Origin: UBA6776 sp964636785
GTDB taxonomy: Bacteria; Bdellovibrionota; Bdellovibrionia; Bdellovibrionales; UBA1609
Reading direction: 5' to 3'
Length of the DNA stretch: 11,490 bases
Assembly (NCBI GenBank): GCA_964636785.1
Contig: CAZWVK010000083.1
Span: 1 to 11,490 of the forward strand
Shown: one piece after another, positions 1-6,757 of the stretch
Position numbering within the stretch: the first letter of the stretch is position 1
How the letters are laid out: each line of letters opens with the position of its first letter
Notes under the pieces: model-generated
What the model was told of the DNA's origin: nothing
Database searches by the model: none
The model's input: only the letters and a program-made list of their open reading frames with translations
Made by a program: the position numbers and the translations under genes

Positions 1-54
1 TACCAACTACCAACTACCAACTACCAACTACCAACTACCAACTACCAACTACCA
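1..54. repeat. Heptanucleotide tandem repeat (TACCAAC)n
   Basis: Seven perfect copies of TACCAAC plus a partial TACCA. The array begins at the window edge, so its full length is unknown. A 7-bp unit is not a multiple of three, so the plus strand is free of stops in all three frames through the array, while the minus strand meets TAG in every frame. A change of one copy would shift any plus-strand frame that crosses it. Low-complexity arrays of this kind usually arise by slipped-strand replication. Confidence 0.95.
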
Positions 55-145
55 AAAGCATGTAGAAGAAATTATTCCACTTCAAGCTGAACTTAAAACA
101 AAATTTGTCAGCCAACCTGAGACAATCAAAATTACTACTAATTAA
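2..145 (+). CDS. Possible 3' end of an unidentified gene read through the heptamer repeat (partial, uncertain)
   Basis: Frame 2 is open from the left edge and stops at TAA 143-145. The array translates as a repeated seven-residue unit TNYQLPT. About 30 residues follow, beginning KHVEEIIPLQAELKTKF and rich in Lys and Glu, which looks more like protein than random sequence. Frame 1 closes at 88-90 and frame 3 at 63-65. No start is visible and I recognise no family. It could equally be non-coding DNA that happens to be open, because the repeat contains no plus-strand stop. After the TAA the same frame stays open again up to TGA 266-268, so a broken gene is also possible. Confidence 0.25.
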   Translation, partial: TNYQLPTTNYQLPTTNYQKHVEEIIPLQAELKTKFVSQPETIKITTN

Positions 146-268
146 CAATTAGTCATTAATCATTTGAAAGCACCGGATGCAAATCCCAAAACTTTAGAAA
201 AATTATTGTGTGGGTGCCTAATAAACGGCAAAGATTTTTCGTTCTTAAAGAAGATCCCAAAATGCTGA

Positions 269-357
269 GTAACAGTTCCCTTTTCCTGTCACATCATACC
301 AAAGAAATACAAAAGTCCTTTTCTCGATGCGATGAGACGGAGAAAGGGAACTGTTAC
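269..357. repeat. Imperfect inverted repeat, 27-bp arms, 35-bp loop (REP/MITE-like or 3'-end hairpin)
   Basis: Arm 269-295 pairs with arm 331-357. The outer 15 bp (GTAACAGTTCCCTTT with AAAGGGAACTGTTAC) are perfect, and 8 of the inner 12 positions are complementary. Two of the four mismatches would be G-U wobbles in plus-strand RNA. The element starts directly after a TGA at 266-268 and lies 7 bp past the stop of the minus-strand exported-protein gene. There is no T-tract after the stem on either strand, so it is not a standard intrinsic terminator. It could be a small non-autonomous mobile element, a REP-like palindrome, or an mRNA 3'-end stabiliser for the secA cluster. I see no clear target-site duplication. 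Confidence 0.7.
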
Positions 358-364
358 CTAAAGC

Positions 365-916
365 TCACTTCACAAGTTTTAAAGGCTCTTCTTTTTTCTT
401 TGGAAGAGGAGCTGCGATCTCGCCGCTGTCATCTTTGGAATCTTTGGAATCTTTTAGAATTGGGGCGTATTTGGTTTGAATCAGCTCTTTTGATTCATCC
501 AAAAGTTCATTGAGACTTCCCGACTTTTCAAGCTGCTCAATACTGGTTTCTTCATGCACACCGTACTTTCGGTGTATGGCTTCTCCTAAGTTTGGAAAGC
601 GGTAAAGAAGTTCTTTTTTCAATGATCGATGATCCGCAGCCATCTGATTTCGCTCTTTGGTTTTAAGAACCAAATCATCCATAAGTGCTCGCACCTTTTC
701 AGGGGATTTTTCTTTCTTCTTAAGTTCAACGATTCCAGTAAGCTGACTGTCCAAATCCTTGATTTTGGCTTCAAGGCCCAAAAGCTTAAGTGATTTTTCT
801 CTGTACTCACGCTGATCTTTTGAAGTCAATGCGGCTTCACCGGATGCAGCTTTATCTTCTGCTGCATAAACGAATCCGGAAACGAAAAATATAAAAACCC
901 ATTTAAGAATCGGCAT
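365..916 (-). CDS. Small exported coiled-coil protein, function unknown
   Basis: This 183-residue protein is not a family I recognise. The N-terminus is a plausible Sec signal peptide: MPILK, then a hydrophobic stretch at residues 6-18, with likely cleavage after VYA, residue 18. Residues about 35-105 are rich in Lys, Glu and Leu, with heptad-like spacing that suggests a coiled coil. The C-terminus is low-complexity and charged, with KDSKDSKDD encoded by a 9-bp tandem DNA repeat near 431-453, and a lysine-rich end. It is probably periplasmic or envelope-associated. The start overlaps the end of the upstream zinc-ribbon gene by 14 bp, and AGGTGGG six bases before the ATG is a good ribosome site, so the two are very likely translationally coupled. 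It is the last gene of the secA cluster, but no direct link to secretion is visible in the protein itself. Confidence 0.8.
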   Translation of the reverse strand: MPILKWVFIFFVSGFVYAAEDKAASGEAALTSKDQREYREKSLKLLGLEAKIKDLDSQLTGIVELKKKEKSPEKVRALMDDLVLKTKERNQMAADHRSLKKELLYRFPNLGEAIHRKYGVHEETSIEQLEKSGSLNELLDESKELIQTKYAPILKDSKDSKDDSGEIAAPLPKKKEEPLKLVK

Positions 917-1652
917 GCTGATCCCACCTGATTTGAAGCGGCATTGATTTAAGCCTTTGTATAATAATATGGGCTTTCACGGCTGAAATCGCCTTGAGCT
1001 CCAAACATCCTTTATCGATTTTATTTTTGAGATCCTCGATATCCCAACCCAACCTTTTTTCGGTGAGTGATTCAAACACTTCTCGACGAAGGTCTGCGGT
1101 GTCGATCCCAGCGATGCGCACATCATAGCTCAATCCATCGACACTTCCATGTTGGTCTATCGCGGTAGCAAGTTCTGAAAGATCAGTGGCCGCGAAATTA
1201 TCTGCAACAGGCTCTGGAACTTCGAGTGGAGCATCTTGAGGGAATGAGCCCGCTTGATCTTCAGAAATTGCAGGCTCTTCAAATGAAGAGAAGTCTTCTA
1301 ATGGTTCGGATTCAAATTGAGGCTCCTGAGGGGTTTCCGCAACTGGACTCTCCTCAGCTGGATTTTCCTCAAATTCACTGAGCCCAAAATTTCCCTGTTC
1401 AAATGCATTATCTTCCATAGGACTTTCGGCGAGAGGCTCTTCCTGATAAAACTCTTCTTGAGAAGAACTTTCATCCAAAGGTTGATCCATCGGTGATTCA
1501 AAATTCGGCTCTACGCTTTGACCTGGCTCTTGATCTGAATTCGCTTTTACAGAGCCATCCATTTCAATAAAGAGCGAAGCTTCGCATCCTGGACAGTCAA
1601 TCAGTCCAAAATCATCGGCAAGCTCGGTTTGACAAAAAGGGCAGGACGGCAT
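903..1652 (-). CDS. Zinc-ribbon protein with long acidic linker and folded C-terminal domain
   Basis: This is a 249-residue cytosolic protein in three parts. Residues 4-23 carry two CxxC knuckles (C4-C7 and C20-C23, 12 residues apart), a typical zinc ribbon. Residues about 35-165 form a low-complexity linker dominated by Glu, Asp, Pro, Ser and Phe. Residues about 170-249 look like a compact alpha/beta domain: a strand (SYDVRIAGID), a helix with RREVFESL, a GWDIEDLKNKID stretch, then a helix and final strand ending PLQIRW. The pattern recalls the ribosomal L7/L12 C-terminal fold, but that is only a visual resemblance. The ATG lies 1 bp after the secA stop, so translation is probably coupled to secA. 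I see no membrane segment or signal peptide. Function is unknown; a protein- or RNA-contacting adaptor would fit the architecture. Confidence 0.85.
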   Translation of the reverse strand: MPSCPFCQTELADDFGLIDCPGCEASLFIEMDGSVKANSDQEPGQSVEPNFESPMDQPLDESSSQEEFYQEEPLAESPMEDNAFEQGNFGLSEFEENPAEESPVAETPQEPQFESEPLEDFSSFEEPAISEDQAGSFPQDAPLEVPEPVADNFAATDLSELATAIDQHGSVDGLSYDVRIAGIDTADLRREVFESLTEKRLGWDIEDLKNKIDKGCLELKAISAVKAHIIIQRLKSMPLQIRWDQHADS

Positions 1653-1653
1653 C

Positions 1654-4347
1654 CTACAATTTTAGCTTCTTTTTCTTCTTTTTCTCAAGGCGTCTGCGCT
1701 CTTCGCGATTCATTCGCGACTCATCTGGTCCTGGACCTGAATTGTTATAGAACATTTGCTGTTGCTGCGGCGGCTGTGGCTGCGCAAAAGGCATAAAGTT
1801 CTGTGGCTGATCTTCATCCGCACCCTGATAGGAAAGTTCGCGCTCATTGAGCTCTTGCTCGCGGCTTTCTTCCACAAGTTCACGTGCGCGGTCCTGATTG
1901 ACCAGCTGAATTCTAAAAAGCTTTTCAATGGCGTCTGATTTGATCAGTAAATTCGTTCTTTCAAACGCACTGAATGCTTCTTTTTTATATTCAATGACTG
2001 GATCTTTTTGAGCATAGGCTCTTAAGTTGATCCCTTCTTTCAAACGATCCACGTTCTCAAGATGCTCTTTCCATTTCTGATCAATGGTTTGAAGAACAAT
2101 CATTCTTACAATCTGATCGTAAAATTCCCCTAAATGAAGTTTCTGACGATCATAAGCCATCTTCACTCCACCACTAATCATCTCGGTGATGGCTTCACTG
2201 GACTTATTGGTCATGTCTTTCTCATTGAAGCGAATCGCAAACTGCCTTGCACACTCGTTGATAAGACCTTCCAAATTCCAGTGCTCGCGCTTGCCGCCTT
2301 CAGGAATATAAGTGTCCAGAATTCCTGAAGTGACATCACCAAGCATATCCAAGACAAATCGCTCGATATCCTCCCCTTTGAGAATCTGCTTTCTCATCGC
2401 ATAGATGGCATTACGCTGTTGGTTCATGACGTCATCAAAATCAAGAAGATGTTTTCGGATATCGAAGTGATGTCCTTCCACTTTCTTTTGTGCACCTTCA
2501 ATCGCGCGAGAAACCATTCCAGCAGTGATCGGCTCATCTTCAGGAACACGAAGTGTATTCATGATCTTTTGGATGCGCTCACCGTTAAAAATTCTCATCA
2601 GGTTGTCTTCAAGTGAAAGGTAAAAGCGCGATGCCCCAGGATCCCCTTGTCGACCCGATCGACCACGAAGCTGGTTATCAATACGGCGTGATTCATGGCG
2701 TTCTGTTCCGACAATATACAATCCACCAGCTTCAAGAACCTCTTTCTTCTCTTTATTGCAAAGCTCCCTATACTTCTCTGTGAGAGCCTGAATTTCTTCT
2801 TCACTCGCGTCTTTACCCGCTTCGGCTCTGGCCAGAAATTCCGGGTTCCCACCAAGAAGAATATCCGTTCCACGACCGGCCATATTGGTTGCGATTGTGA
2901 CTGCGCCTTTGCGACCAGCTTGCGCCACGATTTCTGCTTCTTTTTCGTGGTGTTTGGCGTTGAGGACGTGGTGAGGAATGCCTCCGGCCTTTAAAGCAGT
3001 ACTAAGAGTTTCCGACTTTTCAATACTTACTGTTCCCACAAGAATGGGCTGCCCTTTTTTCTGACGCTCACGAATATCTTCCACCATAGCGTTGAATTTC
3101 GCGCGCTCCGTTTTATAAACCACATCCTCCATGTCCATTCTGCGAATGGGTTTATTGGTCGGAATAACCATAACATCCAAGTTATAAATCTTTTTGAATT
3201 CGACAGCTTCTGTTTCGGCCGTCCCCGTCATCCCTGAAATTTTATTATACATTCGGAAGTAGTTTTGAAAGGTGATGGATGCGAGAGTTTGGTTTTCGCT
3301 CTTAACTTTAACGCCCTCTTTGGCTTCCACAGCTTGATGAAGTCCATCGCTCCAGCGACGTCCTTGCATCAATCGTCCGGTGAATTCATCCACAATCATG
3401 ACTTCGCCATCTTTAATCATATAATCCACATCGCGCTGATAAAGATGATGGGCCTTTAGGGCCTGATAAATATAGTGCATGTAATCGATATTGGCTGGGT
3501 CATAAAGATTGCCCACCCCTAAAAGCTCTTCGGCTTTGGCATTCCCCTCTTCGGTGAGCGACACCGTTTTGGTTTTTTCTTCCATCGTGAAATGCACATC
3601 TAATTTGAGATGAGGAATGATCTTATTGATCTGGTGATAGCGATCGGAAAAGTCATCTTTAGGACCAGAGATAATTAGTGGGGTTCTTGCTTCATCAATC
3701 AAGATCGAGTCGCACTCATCCACGATCGCAAAGTGAAGTTCCCTTTGAACATAGTCTTCCAGGTCAAACTTCATATTGTCGCGCAGATAATCAAATCCAA
3801 ATTCGTTATTGGTCCCGTAAGTGATATCCGCGCCGTAAGCTTCTTTACGTTGACGATCCGTCAAATTATGAACAATGGTCCCTGTAGTTAGACCCATGAA
3901 ACTATAGAGCTGACCCATCCACTCACTGTCTCGAGAAGCGAGATAGTCGTTCACGGTCACAACGTGAACGCCCCGGCCTTCAAGGGCATTGAGATAAACC
4001 GCAAGGGTTGCCACAAGAGTTTTACCCTCACCCGTTTTCATCTCGGCAATTGTACCTTTATGAAGAGCATATCCACCGATCAGCTGCACATCATAGTGAC
4101 GCATCCCTAAAACTCGAACGGACGCTTCCCTAAGCGCAGCAAAAGCTTCCGGCAAAAGGCCATCTAACGTTTCGCCTTTGGCGAGGCGCTCTTTAAATTC
4201 CGCAGTCTTAGCCTTGAGCTGGTCGTTATTTAACGCCTGCATGCTAGGTTCAAGGGAGTTGATCTGATCGATCAGAGGCTGAAGCCTCTTCATGTCACGA
4301 TCATGTTTGGATCCGAATATTTTAGTTAAAGCACGGGTAATCATCAT
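1654..4347 (-). CDS. secA: SecA, preprotein translocase ATPase subunit
   Basis: SecA is the ATP-driven motor that pushes unfolded preproteins through SecYEG. The 897-residue protein is full length for the family. Walker A is MKTGEGKT at 103-110 and the DEAD-like Walker B runs VDECDSILIDEAR at 209-221, with Cys where DEVD is more usual. The cross-linking-domain segment with GYALHKG precedes Walker A, the SGMTGTAETE motif is at 371-380, TNMAGRGTDI at 487-496 and RGRSGRQGDPG at 561-571. The usual C-terminal zinc motif (CxCxSG...CH), which binds SecB and lipid, is absent. The tail is instead Pro/Gln-rich and ends in a strongly basic stretch, RRRLEKKKKKKLKL. ATGATG gives two possible starts; GGTGGAG lies 5 bases before the first. 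It sits 56 bp after the trmL stop and 1 bp before the next gene. Confidence 0.98.
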   Translation of the reverse strand: MMITRALTKIFGSKHDRDMKRLQPLIDQINSLEPSMQALNNDQLKAKTAEFKERLAKGETLDGLLPEAFAALREASVRVLGMRHYDVQLIGGYALHKGTIAEMKTGEGKTLVATLAVYLNALEGRGVHVVTVNDYLASRDSEWMGQLYSFMGLTTGTIVHNLTDRQRKEAYGADITYGTNNEFGFDYLRDNMKFDLEDYVQRELHFAIVDECDSILIDEARTPLIISGPKDDFSDRYHQINKIIPHLKLDVHFTMEEKTKTVSLTEEGNAKAEELLGVGNLYDPANIDYMHYIYQALKAHHLYQRDVDYMIKDGEVMIVDEFTGRLMQGRRWSDGLHQAVEAKEGVKVKSENQTLASITFQNYFRMYNKISGMTGTAETEAVEFKKIYNLDVMVIPTNKPIRRMDMEDVVYKTERAKFNAMVEDIRERQKKGQPILVGTVSIEKSETLSTALKAGGIPHHVLNAKHHEKEAEIVAQAGRKGAVTIATNMAGRGTDILLGGNPEFLARAEAGKDASEEEIQALTEKYRELCNKEKKEVLEAGGLYIVGTERHESRRIDNQLRGRSGRQGDPGASRFYLSLEDNLMRIFNGERIQKIMNTLRVPEDEPITAGMVSRAIEGAQKKVEGHHFDIRKHLLDFDDVMNQQRNAIYAMRKQILKGEDIERFVLDMLGDVTSGILDTYIPEGGKREHWNLEGLINECARQFAIRFNEKDMTNKSSEAITEMISGGVKMAYDRQKLHLGEFYDQIVRMIVLQTIDQKWKEHLENVDRLKEGINLRAYAQKDPVIEYKKEAFSAFERTNLLIKSDAIEKLFRIQLVNQDRARELVEESREQELNERELSYQGADEDQPQNFMPFAQPQPPQQQQMFYNNSGPGPDESRMNREERRRLEKKKKKKLKL

Positions 4348-4403
4348 AAGATCTCCACCATAATCTCTCGCTAAGAAGGTGTCTAGGCTCGATATGCGGA
4401 GAA

Positions 4404-4859
4404 CTAGCCTTGGCGAAAGGCCTCAAAAAGAACAACAGCAACGCTGGTGGCCAAATTCAAACTCCGAATAGGGCCAACCATGGGAATGGTTAGACATTGG
4501 TTTGGAAACTCCTTCAATAAGCTCTCATCCAGCCCTTTTGTCTCCTTGCCAAACACCAGCCAATCACCAGCTTGAAACTGAACCTCAGAGAAGTTTTTAT
4601 TCGACTTGGTGGTGAATAAAAACACCCGGCTTGGATCTTTAACCCTTTGCCACCAGTCCGAATAACTCGCGTGATGGGTAAAAGTGAGATGAGGCCAATA
4701 ATCAAGGCCCGCTCGCTTCAATCGACGATCCGAGATATCAAATCCAAGCTTTCCCACCACGTGGAGTTGAGCATTGAATCCGACACAGCTGCGACCAATA
4801 TTTCCTGTATTGGATGGGATCTCGGGCTCGATAAGAACAACATTTAATGATTGAGGCAT
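4404..4859 (-). CDS. trmL: tRNA (cytidine/uridine-34 2'-O)-methyltransferase TrmL, SPOUT family
   Basis: TrmL methylates the ribose 2'-OH of the wobble base in certain leucine tRNAs, using S-adenosylmethionine. From the ATG at 4859 the protein is 151 residues, close to the family norm. The family hallmarks are in order: VVLIEPEIPSNTGNIGR at the N-terminus, RLKRAGLDYW, FGKETKGLDESLL (SPOUT motif 2), and IPMVGPIRSLNLATSVAVVLFEA (motif 3, cofactor-binding knot, shown here in full only by its ends: IPMVGP and LFEAFRQ). The frame stays open upstream to a TTG at 4898, but those 13 extra residues are not part of the family and overlap a likely promoter, so I chose the ATG. There is no clear Shine-Dalgarno before it. 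It is the first gene of the minus-strand secA cluster and is divergent from glnB. Confidence 0.93.
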   Translation of the reverse strand: MPQSLNVVLIEPEIPSNTGNIGRSCVGFNAQLHVVGKLGFDISDRRLKRAGLDYWPHLTFTHHASYSDWWQRVKDPSRVFLFTTKSNKNFSEVQFQAGDWLVFGKETKGLDESLLKEFPNQCLTIPMVGPIRSLNLATSVAVVLFEAFRQG

Positions 4860-4870
4860 CTGAGGGGTGA

Positions 4871-4898
4871 TCTTTAAGAGCTCAGCAAAAAAAGTCAA
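4871..4898 (-). promoter_or_regulatory. Candidate sigma-70-type promoter for trmL-secA cluster
   Basis: On the minus strand, TTGACT (4898-4893) is followed after 16 bp by TAAAGA (4876-4871). Transcription would start only a few bases before the trmL ATG at 4859, giving a very short or absent leader. That would explain the lack of a ribosome site and rule out the upstream TTG as a start. It is a consensus match by eye only. Confidence 0.35.
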
Positions 4899-4926
4899 AC
4901 TCGGCGGCCAATCTCAGAGCCTTCCG

Positions 4927-4954
4927 TTGACTATTTTCAAAGGTCTGGTACGTC
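4927..4954 (+). promoter_or_regulatory. Weak candidate promoter upstream of glnB
   Basis: TTGACT at 4927-4932 is a good -35 match, but the element 16 bp downstream, TACGTC at 4949-4954, is a poor -10. A short dyad, TTTCAA at 4935-4940 and TTGAAA at 4955-4960, straddles this -10 and could be an operator. No sigma-54 GG-N10-GC element was found here. Confidence 0.2.
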
Positions 4955-4966
4955 TTGAAACAACAG

Positions 4967-5305
4967 ATGAAAAAAATCGAGGCCATTGTAAAGCCCTTCA
5001 AACTGGATGATGTCATCGACGCCCTCAATGAGGTCGGAGTGGAAGGGGTTTCCGTCTCAGAAATTCGTGGCTTCGGTCGTCAAAAAGGGCGCTCTGAAAT
5101 TTACAAAGGCGCCGAATATGTGGTCGACTTTCTTCCCAAAATGAAAATTGAAGTTGTTGTGAGCGATGACCTCGAGGAACCAGCTGTGGAAGCCATTCGG
5201 GCTGCTGCGCACACGGGCCGCATCGGTGATGGCAAAATTTTTGTTTTTAATGTGGAGAAAGCTGTGCGGATTCGCACTGGGGAGATGGATGAGTCTGCCC
5301 TTTAA
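4967..5305 (+). CDS. glnB: Nitrogen regulatory protein PII
   Basis: PII is a trimeric sensor that reads 2-oxoglutarate, ATP/ADP and glutamine status and controls glutamine synthetase and nitrogen gene expression. From the ATG at 4967 the protein is 112 residues, the canonical length, and begins MKKIEAIVKPFKLDDV as the family does. A TTG 12 bases upstream would add four non-family residues. The T-loop is present, with GRSEIYKGAEYVVDF around residues 41-55, and Tyr51, the uridylylation site in enterobacterial GlnB, is retained. The B-loop TGRIGDGK (83-90) and C-loop RIRTGE (101-106), which bind nucleotide, are intact. It is followed after 20 bp by glnA, which favours the name glnB over glnK because no amtB is adjacent. 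The uridylyltransferase GlnD is not in this window. Confidence 0.97.
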   Translation: MKKIEAIVKPFKLDDVIDALNEVGVEGVSVSEIRGFGRQKGRSEIYKGAEYVVDFLPKMKIEVVVSDDLEEPAVEAIRAAAHTGRIGDGKIFVFNVEKAVRIRTGEMDESAL

Positions 5306-5325
5306 AAACCGATGAAGGAGAATGA

Positions 5326-6741
5326 ATGAAGCCGACCGATGTGATCAACTACGCAAAAGAAAATGGTGCCTTGATGGTGGATCTGCGATTCACCGATATG
5401 CCTGGAACCTGGCAGCACGTGACGTTTCCCATTGCTCAAATGACTGAGAAGTTTTTTGAAGAGGGCGCAAACTTCGATGGCAGCTCGATTCGTGGATGGC
5501 GCTCCATCAATGAGTCCGATATGACCATGCTTCCTGACCCAACAACAGCGCGAATGGATCCATTCACTGAAGTCCCGACTCTGGTTATGATCTGTGACAT
5601 TGTTCACCCGGACACTCATGAGCCCTACGAAAGAGATCCGAGACAGATCGCAAAACGTGCCACGGCTTATTTGAAATCATCAGGAATTGCAGATGTGGCC
5701 TACTTCGGCCCCGAAGCGGAGTTTTTTATTTTTGATGATATCCGCTATGATCAAAATTCTTACAGTGGCTATTACCAAATTGATTCTGATGAAGCGACAT
5801 GGAACTCTGGACGAGATGAGGGCGGAAGAAATCTTGGTTATAAACCTCGTTTGAAAGAGGGCTATTTTCCAGTGATGCCAACCGATTCGCTCCATGATTT
5901 ACGCACAGAGATCTGCCTTGAGTTGGACAAAATTGGAATAGAAGTTGAACGTCAGCATCACGAAGTCGCATCTGCAGGACAAGGTGAAATCAACTATAAG
6001 TTCGCAGAAATGGTGGAGTCCGCCGATCAAATGATGTGGTTCAAATACATCGTGAAGAACGTGGCTCGTCGCCATGGAAAAACCGCAACCTTTATGCCTA
6101 AACCAATCTATGGCGATAATGGATCTGGGATGCATGTGCACATGTCGCTTTGGAAAAATGGCGAACCTCTTTTTGCCGGCGATAAATACGCTGGATTATC
6201 AGAGATGGCCCTAAATTATGTGGGTGGAATTTTAAACAATGCATCTTCCCTTTGCGCGATCACAAACCCAACTCTTAATTCTTATAAGCGCTTGGTTCCT
6301 GGCTTTGAAGCACCTGTAAAACTCGCTTACAGCTATCGCAATCGCTCAGCCGCGATGAGAATTCCAAACTCTGGCCCAAGTCCAAAAGCGAAAAGAATTG
6401 AATTCAGAACTCCAGATCCGTCTGCAAATCCTTATACTGCTTTTGCAGCCCTTTTGATGGCTGGGGTCGACGGTGTTCTCAGCAAGACCTCACCCGGAGA
6501 TCCTCTGGATAAAGACATTTACGGCCTTCCACCAGAAGAGGCTGCGGCTGTTCCTTCTGTTCCAAGAACGTTGGATGAAGCTCTTGATCATTTCAAAAGA
6601 AATCATGAGTTCTTGCTTCGTGGCGAAGTTTTTAGTCAAGATGTCACACATGGGTGGTACAATTATAAATTCGAAAAGGAAATCATCCCAGCTCAGCAAC
6701 GACCGACTCCTTTTGAATTTTTCATGTACTATGATATCTAG
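5326..6741 (+). CDS. glnA: Glutamine synthetase type I
   Basis: GlnA makes glutamine from glutamate, ammonia and ATP as a dodecamer, the entry point of ammonia assimilation. The 471 residues match the usual length of type I enzymes (about 470). Visible landmarks are the NFDGSSIRGW loop with Asp51, the metal-binding FGPEAEFF (Glu130, Glu132), HHEVASAGQGE (Glu213, Glu221), NGSGMHVHMS with His270, the YRNRSAAMRIP glutamate/ATP site with Arg340, and RIEFR with Glu359. Tyr399 within DIYGLPPEE corresponds to the tyrosine adenylylated by GlnE in the beta subtype, so covalent control is likely conserved. The C-terminus reads FEFFMYYDI. GAAGGAG five bases before the ATG is a strong ribosome site. It lies 20 bp after glnB and 16 bp before the GcvH-like gene, forming one operon. 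Confidence 0.98.
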   Translation: MKPTDVINYAKENGALMVDLRFTDMPGTWQHVTFPIAQMTEKFFEEGANFDGSSIRGWRSINESDMTMLPDPTTARMDPFTEVPTLVMICDIVHPDTHEPYERDPRQIAKRATAYLKSSGIADVAYFGPEAEFFIFDDIRYDQNSYSGYYQIDSDEATWNSGRDEGGRNLGYKPRLKEGYFPVMPTDSLHDLRTEICLELDKIGIEVERQHHEVASAGQGEINYKFAEMVESADQMMWFKYIVKNVARRHGKTATFMPKPIYGDNGSGMHVHMSLWKNGEPLFAGDKYAGLSEMALNYVGGILNNASSLCAITNPTLNSYKRLVPGFEAPVKLAYSYRNRSAAMRIPNSGPSPKAKRIEFRTPDPSANPYTAFAALLMAGVDGVLSKTSPGDPLDKDIYGLPPEEAAAVPSVPRTLDEALDHFKRNHEFLLRGEVFSQDVTHGWYNYKFEKEIIPAQQRPTPFEFFMYYDI

Positions 6742-6757
6742 AACGGAAGGTGGCTAA

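Noticed and set aside
269..357. Inverted repeat as an ordinary Rho-independent terminator
   Set aside because: The loop is 35 bases long and no T-run follows the stem on either strand.
208..513. Plus-strand frame of 101 codons starting with GTG
   Set aside because: It runs through the inverted repeat and then antisense into the well-supported exported-protein gene, has no convincing ribosome site, and its composition is not protein-like.
2598..2873. 91-codon minus-strand frame within secA
   Set aside because: It is an alternative frame inside a fully conserved SecA coding region.
4860..4898. Upstream TTG start for trmL
   Set aside because: The added 13 residues are not part of the TrmL family and overlap the candidate promoter; the ATG at 4859 matches the family start.
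4945..4962. Possible sigma-54 promoter (CTGGTAC...TTGAAA) before glnB
   Set aside because: The GG-N10-GC spacing fails: ten bases after the GG the sequence is AA, not GC, and TTG follows after only three bases.
5726..6141. Antisense open frames inside glnA
   Set aside because: These are shadows of a strongly coding gene; no ribosome sites or family features.
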